The notes: generated by a model not told the origin, from the letters alone. A DNA stretch of 64,000 nucleotides from Palsa-504 sp963756575 (GCA_963756575.1 CAVWOM010000005.1:1-64000), one strand, 5' to 3'; shown: positions 34,445 through 43,031, numbered from the stretch's first letter. Translations and numbers: made by a program.

Positions 34445-35008
34445 ATGGAAACTTCAGGGAGTCGTCCGACGCCCGACGAGGCCGCGGCGGCGCTGCTCGA
34501 CGCCGGCTCTGCCCGGGACCAACTCGCGCACCGGCTGACGCTACCGTCCTGGTTCTACACCTCGATCTGTGTGGCGGTCGTCGTCCAGACCGCCACCCTG
34601 GCTGTAGGAGTGGCCGACCAGACTTCGGCCGGGATCGGCCTGGCCGCTGCCGGGCTGGTCCCGTTCGTGCTCGTAGCGGTGGTGCAGCTCGTCCGCTTCC
34701 GAAGGCTGAACGGCGTCTGGGTCGGCGGCCTGGCGAGCAGGGTGGTCTTCGGGGGCGATATGACGGCATCGACGGCGCATTTCCTGGCCATGGGCGCAGC
34801 GATCTGGGCTGCCTTCGAGGAGCGCTGGTGGCTCGTGGGCCTGTGCGCGATCGCCGGCGGGGTGAGTTACGCGCTCTGCGGCGTCCGCTGGATGCGGTCC
34901 TACCGCGGTAACCCGGCGGCCCACAGCAGGGGTGAGTCGGTCCTCCTGCTAGTCATCTTGATCGTTCCACTGCTCGCCGGAGCCGTGCTGCTGGTGGGCG
35001 CAAGCTGA
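34445..35008 (+). CDS. Small integral membrane protein coupled to a regulator
   Basis: The 187-residue product has a polar N-terminus of about 35 residues and four hydrophobic helices (around WFYTSICVAVVVQTATLAVG, GLAAAGLVPFVLVAVVQLV, AHFLAMGAAIWAAF with WWLVGLCAIAGGVSYALCGV, and SVLLLVILIVPLLAGAVLLV). Its stop overlaps the ATG of a winged-helix regulator (TGATG). Membrane protein plus small winged-helix regulator is a frequent actinobacterial pair, but the function is unknown. Confidence 0.75.
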   Translation: METSGSRPTPDEAAAALLDAGSARDQLAHRLTLPSWFYTSICVAVVVQTATLAVGVADQTSAGIGLAAAGLVPFVLVAVVQLVRFRRLNGVWVGGLASRVVFGGDMTASTAHFLAMGAAIWAAFEERWWLVGLCAIAGGVSYALCGVRWMRSYRGNPAAHSRGESVLLLVILIVPLLAGAVLLVGAS

Positions 35009-35296
35009 TGGGGGAGCTGAACCGGCACCTCCTGGCGCCGGCCCGGCTCAAGCTGACGACGATGCTGACTGCCGTGTCCGAGGTCGAGTTCGCGGTCCTT
35101 CGCGACGCTCTGGGCGTGAGCGACTCCGTGCTCTCCAAGCATGTCGCCACGCTCGTCGACGCTGGATACGTGCGCAGCCGAAAGGGCACCCATGAGGGCC
35201 AGGCGCACAACGTGGGTGGCGCTCTCACCGACCGGCCGGAAGGTGCTCCGCGAACACGTCGCAGTGCTTCGCGAGATCATCGACGGCGTCGACTGA
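35008..35296 (+). pseudogene. Winged-helix transcriptional regulator with a one-base insertion
   Basis: The first 64 codons read LNRHLLAPARLKLTTMLTAV, EVEFAVLRDALGVSDSVLSK, HVATLVDAGYVRSRKGTHEG, the HTH of small ArsR/MarR-like regulators. Removing one C in GGCCAGG near 35200 restores TTWVALSPTGRKVLREHVAV and LREIIDGVD before a TGA at 35294-35296. As written the frame runs on into repeat F. It is translationally coupled to the membrane protein. Either the insertion is real and the gene is dead, or it is a sequencing error. Confidence 0.7.
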
Positions 35297-35370
35297 TCCT
35301 CACTGCCCCAGGCGACCTGGAGAGAGGTTCCGCCGGTAAGCGATGCGTCATACCAGAGCTCCTATCGTCG

Positions 35371-35448
35371 TTACGCGCAGTAGCAGGGCAAGGGGAGGTC
35401 GGCGCTGCGCCGTGGACCGGTTCGTGAACCGGCCCACGGGTGCCGACC
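35371..35448 (+). repeat. Partial scar F: arm only
   Basis: TTACGCGCAGTAGCAGGGCA, GGGAGGTCGGCGCTGCGC and GTGGACCGGTTCGTGAACCG reproduce the left arm of scar C with about 85 percent identity by eye. The copy stops before the tRNA half and runs into the kinase-like fragment at 35440. Confidence 0.6.
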
Positions 35449-35847
35449 GCAGTGGCAGAAGAGCCGGAACAACCGGATTTCGCCTGGCTCTCCCGGCATA
35501 GCTGGGAATGGGATCCAGCCCGCCTCGACGAACTGATCCGTGCCGCAGAACCCGAGACGCTGTATCTGTGCGGCGGTGCGGACAATGAGCTGAAGCTGGC
35601 CGGCCGCTTCATCCAGGTGTTCTTGCTGGAGATCGACGAGCCCACCATGCTGGCACGACTGGATGCGCGCCAGGACAACGAGTGGGGCCGGGCCGGGGAT
35701 TCTCGTGAGTACATACGCCGCCTCCGGCCGGTATATCAGGACCGCTTGCGCGCGTTCGGGGCGATTGCCATTGACGCCAGTCAGCCTCTCGACCAGGTAG
35801 TGGACGCGATACTTGGCCACGAGCCGAGCCATCAAGGCTGGCAATGA
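35440..35847 (+). CDS. 5'-truncated P-loop kinase-like protein
   Basis: The 135-residue frame lacks a Walker A motif. It matches the C-terminal part of small AAA_18-type nucleotide kinase-like proteins: ETLYLCGGADNELKLAGRFI, QVFLLEIDEPTMLARLDARQ, YIRRLRPVYQDRLRAFGAIA. The N-terminus is formed by the arm of scar F, so the gene has lost its ATP-binding half by recombination at the repeat. It could be translated from an alternative GTG, but it would not be an active kinase. Confidence 0.6.
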   Translation: MPTAVAEEPEQPDFAWLSRHSWEWDPARLDELIRAAEPETLYLCGGADNELKLAGRFIQVFLLEIDEPTMLARLDARQDNEWGRAGDSREYIRRLRPVYQDRLRAFGAIAIDASQPLDQVVDAILGHEPSHQGWQ

Positions 35848-35984
35848 ATCCGGCAGTCCCGCCCCACCACGGCAACCAGCCAAAAGCTCACCGCATTGAA
35901 GTACGCCAAGACCGTAAGAGGGACCGCCAGGGGTACCTCGTGAAGTGCCGCCCAAAGATTCGGATGCCGGGGGATCGGGCGCCG

Positions 35985-36095
35985 CGACCGTGGACCGGAT
36001 CGTGGACCGACGCGCCAGACAACCCCAGCGCCGCCAGTGTGATAACCCTGTGTCATCGGTGCAGCTAGAGCGCATGGGCATGAGGCGGTATTTCT
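35985..36095 (+). repeat. Partial scar G: arm ending exactly at the core boundary
   Basis: The copy has ACCGTGGACCGGATCGTGGA and ends CATCGGTGCAGCTAGAGCGC ... TATTTCT. Similarity to scars B and D stops right where the tRNA anticodon loop would begin; the following TGGAAGCG is unrelated. That boundary supports the view that arm and tRNA half are separate modules joined by site-specific recombination. Confidence 0.6.
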
Positions 36096-36155
36096 TGGAA
36101 GCGAAAGGTCAGCTACTCGAATCCGCTTACCGGCTCCCAGGCCAGGCGGGTACGG

Positions 36156-37142
36156 TCATCGTCCGACGAGGGCCATGTGCTGGTCGCTGTACCGGTTGCC
36201 GTGGACCCGGACGCGGTCGGTGAGGGTGCTGAGGTCCGCGATGTCATCGGCCGACAGCGGCAGGGATGCGGCGTGCGTGTTCTCGTCGATGCGCTTGATG
36301 CTGCGGGTTCCCGGGATGGGCACGATGGAAGGATCCCGGGCAAGTAGCCAGGCCAGGGCGACCTGCCCTGGCGTCGCGTCTCGCGCGCTGGCGAGGGCGC
36401 GAACGTGGTCGACCAGGGCCTGGTTGGTGTCGCGGTTCTGGTCGCTGAATCGCGGGATGGTGGCGCGGATGTCGCCGTCGGCGAAGTGATTGTTCCGGTC
36501 GACGGTGCCGGTGAGGAAGCCTTTGCCGAGCGGGCTGAACGGGACGAACCCGATGCCGAGTTCGGAGCAGGTCGGCAGCACCTCGGGTTCGGGGTCGCGG
36601 GTCCACAGGGAGTATTCGCTCTGTACCGCAGTAACGGGGTGCACGGCGTGGGCCCGGCGGATGGTGGCCGCGGCGGCTTCGGACAGGCCGAAGTGGCGGA
36701 CCTTGCCCGCGGCGACCAGTTCGGCGACGGCGCCGGCGACGTCCTCGATCGGCACGCCGGGGTCGACGCGGTGCTGGTAGAACAGGTCGAGGGTATCGAC
36801 GCGCAGGCGGCGCAGGGAGGCGTCGGCGACGCGGGCGATCTGCTCGGGGCGGCTGTCGAGGCCGACGGGCTTGCCGTCTTCGATGCGCCACCCGAACTTG
36901 GTCGCGATCACGACCTGGTCGCGCAGCGGGGCGAGGGCTTCCCCGACGAGTTCCTCGTTGTCGTAGGGTCCGTAGGACTCGGCGGTGTCGAAGAAGGTGA
37001 CGCCGTGGTCGACCGCGCCGCGTAGTACCGCGATCATGTCGTCGCGGTCGCCGGGGTTGGGGCCATAGCTCTGCGACATGCCCATGCAGCCGAGCCCGAT
37101 CGCGGATACGCGCAGGCCCTGGCCGAGAGTGCGCTGGTGCAT
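36156..37142 (-). CDS. Aldo/keto reductase
   Basis: The 328-residue product is a TIM-barrel NADPH-dependent oxidoreductase: GLGCMGMSQSYGPN, FFDTAESYGPYDNEELVGEA (catalytic Asp and Tyr), IATKFGWRIEDGKP (Lys) and the cofactor loop IVPIPGTRSIKRIDENTHAA. It reduces aldehydes or ketones of unknown identity. Two consecutive ATG codons occur; the one at 37142 is chosen because AGGAGG is at a proper distance. It follows the cupin gene by 14 bases and lies in an operon with it, opposite to the XRE-controlled MFS cluster. Confidence 0.92.
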   Translation of the reverse strand: MHQRTLGQGLRVSAIGLGCMGMSQSYGPNPGDRDDMIAVLRGAVDHGVTFFDTAESYGPYDNEELVGEALAPLRDQVVIATKFGWRIEDGKPVGLDSRPEQIARVADASLRRLRVDTLDLFYQHRVDPGVPIEDVAGAVAELVAAGKVRHFGLSEAAAATIRRAHAVHPVTAVQSEYSLWTRDPEPEVLPTCSELGIGFVPFSPLGKGFLTGTVDRNNHFADGDIRATIPRFSDQNRDTNQALVDHVRALASARDATPGQVALAWLLARDPSIVPIPGTRSIKRIDENTHAASLPLSADDIADLSTLTDRVRVHGNRYSDQHMALVGR

Positions 37143-37156
37143 CATGCCTCCTGTCG

Positions 37157-37561
37157 TCAGGTCTGGTTCGCGGTGGCGTACTGCTGATCGGTGACCGGTT
37201 CGAGCCAGGTGGTGCCGTCTCCGTCTTCGGTGCCTTCGAGCATGGCGAGGTGGCTCATCATGCAGTCGGCGCCGGCGCCGTGCCAGTGTTCCTCGCCGGG
37301 CGGTGTCCATACGGTGTCGCCGGGGGTGAGGCGGATGACGGTGCCGTCGCGGGAGGCGACCAGGCCGGCGCCGTCGGTGCAGAACAGCGTCTGGCCGAGC
37401 GCGTGGGAGTGCCAGTTGGTGCGGGCGCCGGGGGTGAAGCGGACGATGCTGGCGATCAGCCGGGATGGTCCGGTCTTCTGCTTGATGGGGTTGACGTAGA
37501 CGTCTCCGGTGAAGGCTGTGCCGGGAGCTTTGGCGGTTTTACTGGGCTTGGTGAGTTCCAT
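37157..37561 (-). CDS. Cupin-domain protein
   Basis: The 134-residue product carries the two cupin motifs: GARTNWHSHALGQTLFCTDG and PGDTVWTPPGEEHWHGA, with the His and Glu ligands for a metal. Small cupins of this type, often with carboxymuconolactone decarboxylase-like genes, are frequent next to aldo/keto reductases. GGAG lies six bases upstream of ATG 37561. It is in operon with the reductase and downstream of the XRE regulator (80 bases between). Confidence 0.88.
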   Translation of the reverse strand: MELTKPSKTAKAPGTAFTGDVYVNPIKQKTGPSRLIASIVRFTPGARTNWHSHALGQTLFCTDGAGLVASRDGTVIRLTPGDTVWTPPGEEHWHGAGADCMMSHLAMLEGTEDGDGTTWLEPVTDQQYATANQT

Positions 37562-37640
37562 GGGTTCTCCTTCGGTCGGTTGAGCAGCGGCGGACGACAC
37601 GCGGGGCCGTCGCGTGCTGCGCTGTTGGTGGTTGTACTGG

Positions 37641-38549
37641 TCAGCCAGCGCTGGCAGGACCGGCCCCACCGGGCTGTGCACCGGCTTCGTCCGGCGAGGC
37701 GGCCCTTGCGGCCTCGGTCGCCGCCCATGAGGCGAGGAGCGCGAGGTTGTCCGCGGACGGGGTGGCTGGTTCGGCGGTGTAGGCGGTGAGGACCAGGCCG
37801 GGGGCGGCGACGAGCTCCATGGAGTCGTAGGCCAGTTCCATGTAACCGACCGCGGGGTGGTTGAAGGTCTTGATGCCGCCGCGGTGCAGGCGCACGTCGT
37901 GGGCGCCCCAGCGGGTACGGAACGCCTCGCTGCGGGTGGCGAGCTCGCCGACGAGGTCGGTGAGGTCTTTGTCGTGGGGGTTGCGGCCGGCTTCGGTGCG
38001 CAGCAGCGCGACGGCGGTGGCCAGCGCGCCGTCGTGGTCGGGATAGTAGTCCGCGGCGCGGGGATCGAGGAAGTCGAAGCGGGCGATGTTCCCGCGGTGC
38101 GCGGGCTGATCCAGGACCGGCGAGTAGAGGGCCCGGGCTAGGGCGTTGCTGGCCAGGATGTCCAGGCGCCCGTTGCGGACGAACGCGGCGGTGCCGGTCA
38201 TCGAGTCCAGCACCCGCTGCACGCTGGGCGGGATCTGCGGCCTGGCGCGCCGGCGCGGGGTGCGAACGGGCCTGGCGGCGCGGGCGAGGTTGAACAGGTG
38301 CTCGCGCTCGGCGTCATTGAGCTGCAGGGCGCGGGCCACGGCGTCGAGGACGTCGTCGGATACGCCGCTGATGTGGCCCTTCTCCAGGCGGTTGTACCAG
38401 TCGGTGCTGACCCCGGCCAGCACGGCGACCTCTTCACGGCGCAGCCCGGGCACCCGCCGGCGTCCGGCGGTCGGCAGCCCGACCTGGGCGGGGGTCAGCT
38501 TGGCGCGGCGGGTGGCCAGGAAGTCGCGAATCTCGGAGCGGTTGTCCAC
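37641..38549 (-). CDS. XRE-family regulator with MmyB-type ligand-binding domain
   Basis: The 302-residue product starts VDNRSEIRDFLATRRAKLTP with a helix-turn-helix VPGLRREEVAVLAGVSTDWY and NRLEKGHISG (residues about 30-70). A MmyB-like PAS-related domain follows (VQRVLDSMTGTAAFVRNGRL, FDFLDPRAADYYPDHDGAL). Members control redox or degradative genes and bind fatty acid-like ligands. It is divergent from an MFS gene; the gap contains an 11-bp inverted repeat. The start GTG 38549 matches the family N-terminus; a second GTG nine bases earlier is possible. Confidence 0.9.
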   Translation of the reverse strand: MDNRSEIRDFLATRRAKLTPAQVGLPTAGRRRVPGLRREEVAVLAGVSTDWYNRLEKGHISGVSDDVLDAVARALQLNDAEREHLFNLARAARPVRTPRRRARPQIPPSVQRVLDSMTGTAAFVRNGRLDILASNALARALYSPVLDQPAHRGNIARFDFLDPRAADYYPDHDGALATAVALLRTEAGRNPHDKDLTDLVGELATRSEAFRTRWGAHDVRLHRGGIKTFNHPAVGYMELAYDSMELVAAPGLVLTAYTAEPATPSADNLALLASWAATEAARAASPDEAGAQPGGAGPASAG

Positions 38550-38582
38550 GCCCTCCACGTTACGGAGCGTCAGCCGGTTTGA

Positions 38583-38620
38583 GGGAGGTCGAGCTTGTCC
38601 CCCCCGTAACTCGACCTCCC
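38583..38620. promoter_or_regulatory. Operator-like inverted repeat between XRE and MFS genes
   Basis: GGGAGGTCGAG (38583-38593) and CTCGACCTCCC (38610-38620) are perfect arms, 16 bases apart. A second pair, GTTACGG (38559-38565) and CCGTAAC (38604-38610), overlaps it. The place between the divergent starts favours binding by the XRE protein. Confidence 0.65.
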
Positions 38621-38652
38621 ATACCCGCGCGAACAGCGGTTTCCTGGATGAC

Positions 38653-40110
38653 GTGACCACAGCACCCACCACGTCGGATCCCTCGGCGACGACCGGAAAT
38701 TCCTGGAATGTCCGAGCTGCGGCGCCGACGACGATCAGCCCTGCTCTAGGGCAGGTCCAGGCAACGGGCGGCCGGCATGCCAGCTCGGCCCTGTCCGCCG
38801 CACTGCTGGGGTTCTTCATGGTCACTCTGGACGCGGTCGTGGTCAACGTGACCCTGCCGGCTATCCGCGGCGACCTGGGCGGTGGTGTCGCCGGGCTGCA
38901 GTGGGTGGTCGACGGCTACACGCTCATGTTCGCCGCGCTGCTGCTCACGGCCGGCTCGCTGTCCGACCGGCTGGGCGCCAAGCGGGCCTTCGGATCCGGC
39001 CTGGCCGTCTTTATCCTCGCGTCCGTCGCGTGCGGCCTGGCCCCGGCGATCGGGTTCCTGGTCGCTGCGCGGTTCGTGCAGGGCGCGGCGGCCGCGGCGA
39101 TGATGCCCGCCTCGATGGCCCTGATCCGCCAGGCGTTCCCCGACCCGAAGGCCAGGGGCCGCGCGATCGGGGTCTGGGCGATGGGCGGCTCAGTAGCCTC
39201 GTCGTCCGGGCCGGTGCTCGGCGGCGTGCTCACCCTGGTCGACTGGCGGCTGATCTTCTTCCTCAACGTTCCCGCCGGCGCCATCGCGCTGCTGCTGCTG
39301 GCCCGCACCCGGCCCTCGCAGCCACGCGTCGTCCCGTTCGACGTGACCAGGCAGATCACCGGCGTGCTCGCCATGGGCGGCCTGACCTTCGGCGCAATCG
39401 AGGCCGGCTCATACGGATTCACCGACCCGGCCGTGATCGCCGCGTTCGCCGTCGTGGTCCTCGCCCTGGCCGGGTTCGTGCGCGCCGAGCAGGTCGTGGC
39501 GCATCCGATGCTGCCGCTGCAGCTGTTCCGCTCCCGGACCGTGGTAATCACGGTGGCCAGCGGGTTCGCGTTCATGGTCGGCTACTACGGGCTGCCGTTC
39601 GTGATCAGCCTGTTCCTGCAGCAGCACCGCGGCCTGACCGCTCTGCAGACCGGCGTGGTGTTCCTGCCGATGATGTTCATTGGCCTGGTGCTGACGCCGT
39701 TCTCGGCCCGTCTGGGCGAACGGCTCGGCCGCAAGACCCTCATCGTCGCCGGCCTGGTGCTCATGACCGCCGGGCTCGCCGCCATCGGGCTGCTGCCCGC
39801 CGGCGCCTCGCTGGGGCTGATCGCTGTGTTGATGGTGCTGGTCGGGCTCGGCGGCCCGACCGTCTCACCACCGGCCACAGCCGTCCTGCTCGACGCCGTT
39901 GCTCCCGGGCAGGCTGGCGTCGCGTCCGGGGTGTTCAACACCAGCCGTCAGGTCGGCGGAGCGCTCGCGGTCGCCGTTTTCGGTGGCCTGCTGGCCCATC
40001 CGGGCACGTTCGTGCGCGGCGTGCATACGAGCCTGCTTATCGCCGCCGGCGTGCTCGCTGTCACCACAGTGCTCGCCTCGTTCCTGCCTGCCTCTAAGGA
40101 GCATTCATGA
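38653..40110 (+). CDS. MFS drug/metabolite exporter, 14-TM (EmrB/QacA type)
   Basis: The 485-residue product has a polar N-terminus of about 45 residues, then 14 predicted helices. Motif A lies after helix 2 (GSLSDRLGAKRAFG), and motif C-like GSVASSSGPVLGGVLTLVDW marks a drug:proton antiporter. The last helices end in a basic tail. It is the first gene of a plus-strand operon: MFS - DUF2255 - CMD - zinc dehydrogenase, controlled by the divergent XRE gene. GTG 38653 is chosen because the intergenic inverted repeat then stays upstream. Confidence 0.88.
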   Translation: MTTAPTTSDPSATTGNSWNVRAAAPTTISPALGQVQATGGRHASSALSAALLGFFMVTLDAVVVNVTLPAIRGDLGGGVAGLQWVVDGYTLMFAALLLTAGSLSDRLGAKRAFGSGLAVFILASVACGLAPAIGFLVAARFVQGAAAAAMMPASMALIRQAFPDPKARGRAIGVWAMGGSVASSSGPVLGGVLTLVDWRLIFFLNVPAGAIALLLLARTRPSQPRVVPFDVTRQITGVLAMGGLTFGAIEAGSYGFTDPAVIAAFAVVVLALAGFVRAEQVVAHPMLPLQLFRSRTVVITVASGFAFMVGYYGLPFVISLFLQQHRGLTALQTGVVFLPMMFIGLVLTPFSARLGERLGRKTLIVAGLVLMTAGLAAIGLLPAGASLGLIAVLMVLVGLGGPTVSPPATAVLLDAVAPGQAGVASGVFNTSRQVGGALAVAVFGGLLAHPGTFVRGVHTSLLIAAGVLAVTTVLASFLPASKEHS

Positions 40111-40361
40111 CCGGCAGCTCCTACCGGGGCGCCGATGGCGCCTGGTACCACTACCCCATCCAGCACCATGCCGGCGTCATCCGCGCCGCCGGGCAGCCAG
40201 CCGACGTCACCTTCACCCCCGTCGGCCAGCAGCCCAACCTCAATAAGGCCATCGATGATGCCTACCGCAGCAGGTACGCAGAGTACGGGGACGTCTACCT
40301 GCAGTCGATGCTCGCCGACCAGGCCGTCGCCACCACCCTTCAGCTCACCTCCCCGGACTGA
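40107..40361 (+). CDS. DUF2255-like small protein
   Basis: The 84-residue product (SSYRGADGAWYHYPIQHHAG, IRAAGQPADVTFTPVGQQPN, IDDAYRSRYAEYGDVYLQSM) corresponds to the core of DUF2255 proteins, which are usually about 120 residues; the first third is missing. Its ATG overlaps the MFS stop (ATGA), so it is translated by coupling. Members are found with oxidoreductases, but the function is unknown. It may be a shortened but maintained copy. Confidence 0.7.
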   Translation: MTGSSYRGADGAWYHYPIQHHAGVIRAAGQPADVTFTPVGQQPNLNKAIDDAYRSRYAEYGDVYLQSMLADQAVATTLQLTSPD

Positions 40362-40395
40362 CCCCAATCACCAACACTGCGAGAAAGGAACCGTC

Positions 40396-40725
40396 ATGAG
40401 CGAGGAGAAGGAGCCGTCGGGTGCCAAGAAGGCATTCGGCGAGTTCGCCCCCGGGTTCGTGCACTTCACCGATGACGTGCTGTTCGGCCAGGTCTGGCCG
40501 CGCACTGAGCTCCCGCCCAAGGAGCGCAGCCTGGTCACGGTCTCCGTGCTGGCTGCCCTCGGCGCGAGTGAGCAGCTCGGCTACCACCTCGGCCTGGCGA
40601 AAGAAAACAGCAACACCGAGACCGAACTCATAGAGGCAATCACCCATATCGCCTTCTACGCCGGCTGGCCGCGGGCCATGTCCGCAATGAACGTCGCCAA
40701 GCAAATCTTCGGCGATAACCCATAA
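40396..40725 (+). CDS. Carboxymuconolactone decarboxylase-family protein
   Basis: The 109-residue product shows the short CMD domain: FVHFTDDVLFGQVWPRTELP, KERSLVTVSVLAALGASEQL, LIEAITHIAFYAGWPRAMSA. The usual His-containing helix is kept in part (YHLGLAKENSN). AGAAAGGA lies six bases before ATG 40396. Small CMD proteins of this kind form hexamers with hydrolase or peroxidase activities. It lies between DUF2255 and the zinc dehydrogenase in the XRE-controlled operon. Confidence 0.88.
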   Translation: MSEEKEPSGAKKAFGEFAPGFVHFTDDVLFGQVWPRTELPPKERSLVTVSVLAALGASEQLGYHLGLAKENSNTETELIEAITHIAFYAGWPRAMSAMNVAKQIFGDNP

Positions 40726-40741
40726 CAAAGGAGCACATCTC

Positions 40742-41764
40742 ATGCGCGGAGCAGTCATCCACGCTCCCGGCGACGTCCGTTTCGAGGACCGCGCCGACCC
40801 GAAGCTCGAGCAGCCGACCGACGCGATCATCCGGATATCCGCCACCTGCGTATGCGGGTCAGACCTGTGGGATTACCGCGGCGTGAACCCCGTGACCCAG
40901 CCCATCCCGATGGGTCACGAGTACGTGGGTATCGTCGAGGAAACCGGCTCCGACGTCACCACGGTCAAGCCTGGCCAGTTCGTCATCGGCTCGTTCTTCG
41001 CTTCCGACAACACCTGCGAGGTCTGCCGGGCCGGCTACCAGACCAGCTGCGTCCACCGCGAATACGTCGGCGCCAACGGCGCCCAGGCACAGTACCTGCG
41101 TGTCCCGCTCGCCGATGGCACCCTGGTCGCCACCCCCGACGTGCCGGACGCCAAGCTGGTACCGTCGCTGCTGACCGCCTCGGACGTGCTGGGCACCGGC
41201 TGGTTCGGCGCTGTCGCTGCCGACGTGCAGCCCGGTAAGACCGTCGCGGTGGTCGGTGACGGCGCGGTCGGCCTGCTCGCCGTGCTCGCCGCCCAGCAAC
41301 TCGGCGCCGACCAGATCATCGCGTTCTCCCGCCATGAGCCTCGGCAGACACTGGCCCGCCAGTTCGGCGCCACCGACATCGTCACCGAACGCGGCGACGA
41401 CGGCGTAGCCAGGATCAAGGACCTCACGAACGGCCTGGGTGCCCACTGCGTGATCGAGGCGGTCGGCACCCAGCAGTCAATGATGCAGGCTATCCGCTCG
41501 AGCCGCCCGGGCGGGCACGTCGGCTACGTCGGCGTCTCCCACGACGTGTCACTGCCCGGCCAGGAACTGTTCTACAGCCACACCCATCTGCACGGCGGCC
41601 CCGCCCCCGTGCGCCGTTTCCTGCCCGACCTGATAAACCGCGTCTGGACCCAGCAGATCGCCCCCGGCAAGGTCTTCGACCTCACCCTGCCCCTCGATCA
41701 GGTCGCCGAGGGTTACGAGGCCATGGACGAGCGCCGCGCCATCAAGACGCTGCTGGAACCCTGA
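40742..41764 (+). CDS. Zinc-dependent medium-chain alcohol dehydrogenase
   Basis: The 340-residue product has catalytic zinc residues in TCVCGSDLWDYRG and MGHEYVGIVEETG, a cysteine-containing loop (DNTCEVCRAGYQTSCVHREY) and the Rossmann motif VVGDGAVGLLAVLAAQQLGA. It oxidises or reduces an alcohol/aldehyde with NAD(P). It ends the MFS - DUF2255 - CMD operon, 16 bases after the CMD stop with AAAGGAG before the ATG. Together with the cupin/AKR operon on the other strand this forms a redox cluster, perhaps against reactive carbonyls (inference). Confidence 0.92.
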   Translation: MRGAVIHAPGDVRFEDRADPKLEQPTDAIIRISATCVCGSDLWDYRGVNPVTQPIPMGHEYVGIVEETGSDVTTVKPGQFVIGSFFASDNTCEVCRAGYQTSCVHREYVGANGAQAQYLRVPLADGTLVATPDVPDAKLVPSLLTASDVLGTGWFGAVAADVQPGKTVAVVGDGAVGLLAVLAAQQLGADQIIAFSRHEPRQTLARQFGATDIVTERGDDGVARIKDLTNGLGAHCVIEAVGTQQSMMQAIRSSRPGGHVGYVGVSHDVSLPGQELFYSHTHLHGGPAPVRRFLPDLINRVWTQQIAPGKVFDLTLPLDQVAEGYEAMDERRAIKTLLEP

Positions 41765-41916
41765 ACCGCGGATGTCCGCTGCCATGCAGAGGGCCGTCCC
41801 ACCAGGACTTTTACCCTTCTAGCTCATGATTCCGTGGACCGATGTCGGCGATCCCACATACACCTTAGGCGAATACGCCGCATTGCCAGTCCGTGAGTAG
41901 GAAGCCGTGGCGCATC

Positions 41917-41948
41917 CCCGGGCGGGCCGGGCGGGCGGCCCGCCCGGG
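41917..41948 (-). terminator. Terminator of the Hsp20 gene
   Basis: CCCGGGCGGGC (41917-41927) and GCCCGCCCGGG (41938-41948) form a perfect 11-bp GC stem with a ten-base loop, 22 bases after the Hsp20 stop. No T-run. Confidence 0.8.
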
Positions 41949-41970
41949 CAGTGCCGCGGCCGGGGGATGT

Positions 41971-42393
41971 CTAGGCGGTGACGGCCTGCTTGGTGTCGTT
42001 GCTGGTGACCTGGATGCTGCGGGGCTTGGCCTGCTCGCGGACCGAGATGGTCAGGGTGAGCACGCCGGCCGCGTAGTCGGCGGTGATGCTGTCGGTGTCG
42101 AGGGTCTCGCCGAGGAAGACCTGGCGGGTGAAGGTGCCCGACGGCCGTTCGGCCACGATCAGCTGGGCGCCGTCGGCCTTGACGGGGGCGCGCTCGGCGC
42201 GGATGGTGAGGACGTTCTGCTCGACGGTCAGGTCGGTGGAGTCCGGGTTGATGCCGGGCAGGTCGAGGCAGATGTAGAAGCTGTGGCCGTGGCGGTAGGC
42301 GTCCATGGGCATCGCGGCCGGGCGGGCGGTGGTGCCGGGTACCTGCTGGGTGAGCCGGTCCAGTTCGCGGAACGGGTCGGTGCGCATGAGCAT
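41971..42393 (-). CDS. Hsp20 / alpha-crystallin small heat-shock protein
   Basis: The 140-residue product has the alpha-crystallin beta-sandwich: FYICLDLPGINPDSTDLTVE, VLTIRAERAP, ERPSGTFTRQVFLGETLDTD and the end AAGVLTLTISV (the A-x-x-G-x-L signature). It holds unfolding proteins as an ATP-independent chaperone. GAGGAGG lies eight bases before the ATG; a second Met follows two codons later. A good promoter is at 42445-42474. On the other side, remnants of J-domain and MerR/HspR-like genes suggest that an original heat-shock regulatory set has been lost. Confidence 0.95.
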   Translation of the reverse strand: MLMRTDPFRELDRLTQQVPGTTARPAAMPMDAYRHGHSFYICLDLPGINPDSTDLTVEQNVLTIRAERAPVKADGAQLIVAERPSGTFTRQVFLGETLDTDSITADYAAGVLTLTISVREQAKPRSIQVTSNDTKQAVTA

Positions 42394-42444
42394 GGCTGGT
42401 GCCTCCTCGTCGTGTGTGGTTGTCAGGTCACGCTCACGGGAATC

Positions 42445-42474
42445 TGTATATCACCGCCCCGGCTAATTTGACAA
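42445..42474 (-). promoter_or_regulatory. Promoter of the Hsp20 gene
   Basis: On the minus strand TTGTCA (42474-42469) and TATACA (42450-42445) are 18 bases apart, a good vegetative-type promoter. A weak match to the HspR HAIR box (CTGAGT ... TGTCAA) overlaps the -35 element; the arms are too imperfect to claim regulation. Confidence 0.6.
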
Positions 42475-42538
42475 TCCTCGACTCAGTTTTCCTCATGTCG
42501 CATACGGGGGGCGGGCGGCCGGCCTGGCTGGACAGGAG

Positions 42539-43031
42539 GTGACGGGCATGGCGGCTGCGGACCGCCGGAGTCCGGTCCCGGATCTGTGCCAGCTGCTCGG
42601 CGTGGCCCGCGATGCCTGCCGGGCACAGATCGCGCCGGCGTGGCGGTGCCGGGCCCGGGCCGGGCATCGCGATGCCCGCCACGGCGATGAGGCAGCGGAG
42701 GCAGGAGCCCGGTTCGGTGCCCTGGCCGGGGCCTGGCGGGTGCTGGGCGACCCGGGCCGCCGGGGGCGCCTGCGACCGCGCCCTCGGCAGCGGCCAGGAG
42801 TCCGGGAGGACGGCGCCGGTCCCGGTGCCGGTGCGGCGGTCCGGCCGGGGGGCGGGCCGGGACCGGTGCCGGGGCCGCCGCTGCGGGCCGGGCCGGTGCG
42901 GGTGGACGGCCCGCACGCCGCGCCGGCTGGCGGCGGGGAGGAGGACGGGTTCAGGGTCGCCGTCCTGGCGGCGCTGGCGCTGCGCTGCCTGGCCCGGGAC
43001 CGGGCCTGGGACCAGGATGGGGCGGGCTGTG
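42539..43031 (+). pseudogene. J-domain protein remnant
   Basis: The frame from ATG 42545 reads VPDLCQLLGVARDACRAQIA, GHRDARHGDEAAEAGARFGA, LAGAWRVLGDPGRRGR, the outline of a DnaJ domain, but the HPD tripeptide is HRD. After that, the natural continuation YDRAL is found only in another frame (CDRALGSGQESG), and the first frame returns with EDGFRVAVLAALALRCLARD. At least two shifts are therefore present. With a degenerate HPD it could not stimulate DnaK even if intact. Confidence 0.55.

Noticed and set aside
42463..42487. HspR HAIR operator in front of Hsp20
   Set aside because: Only one arm partly matches the consensus; too weak to report as a site.
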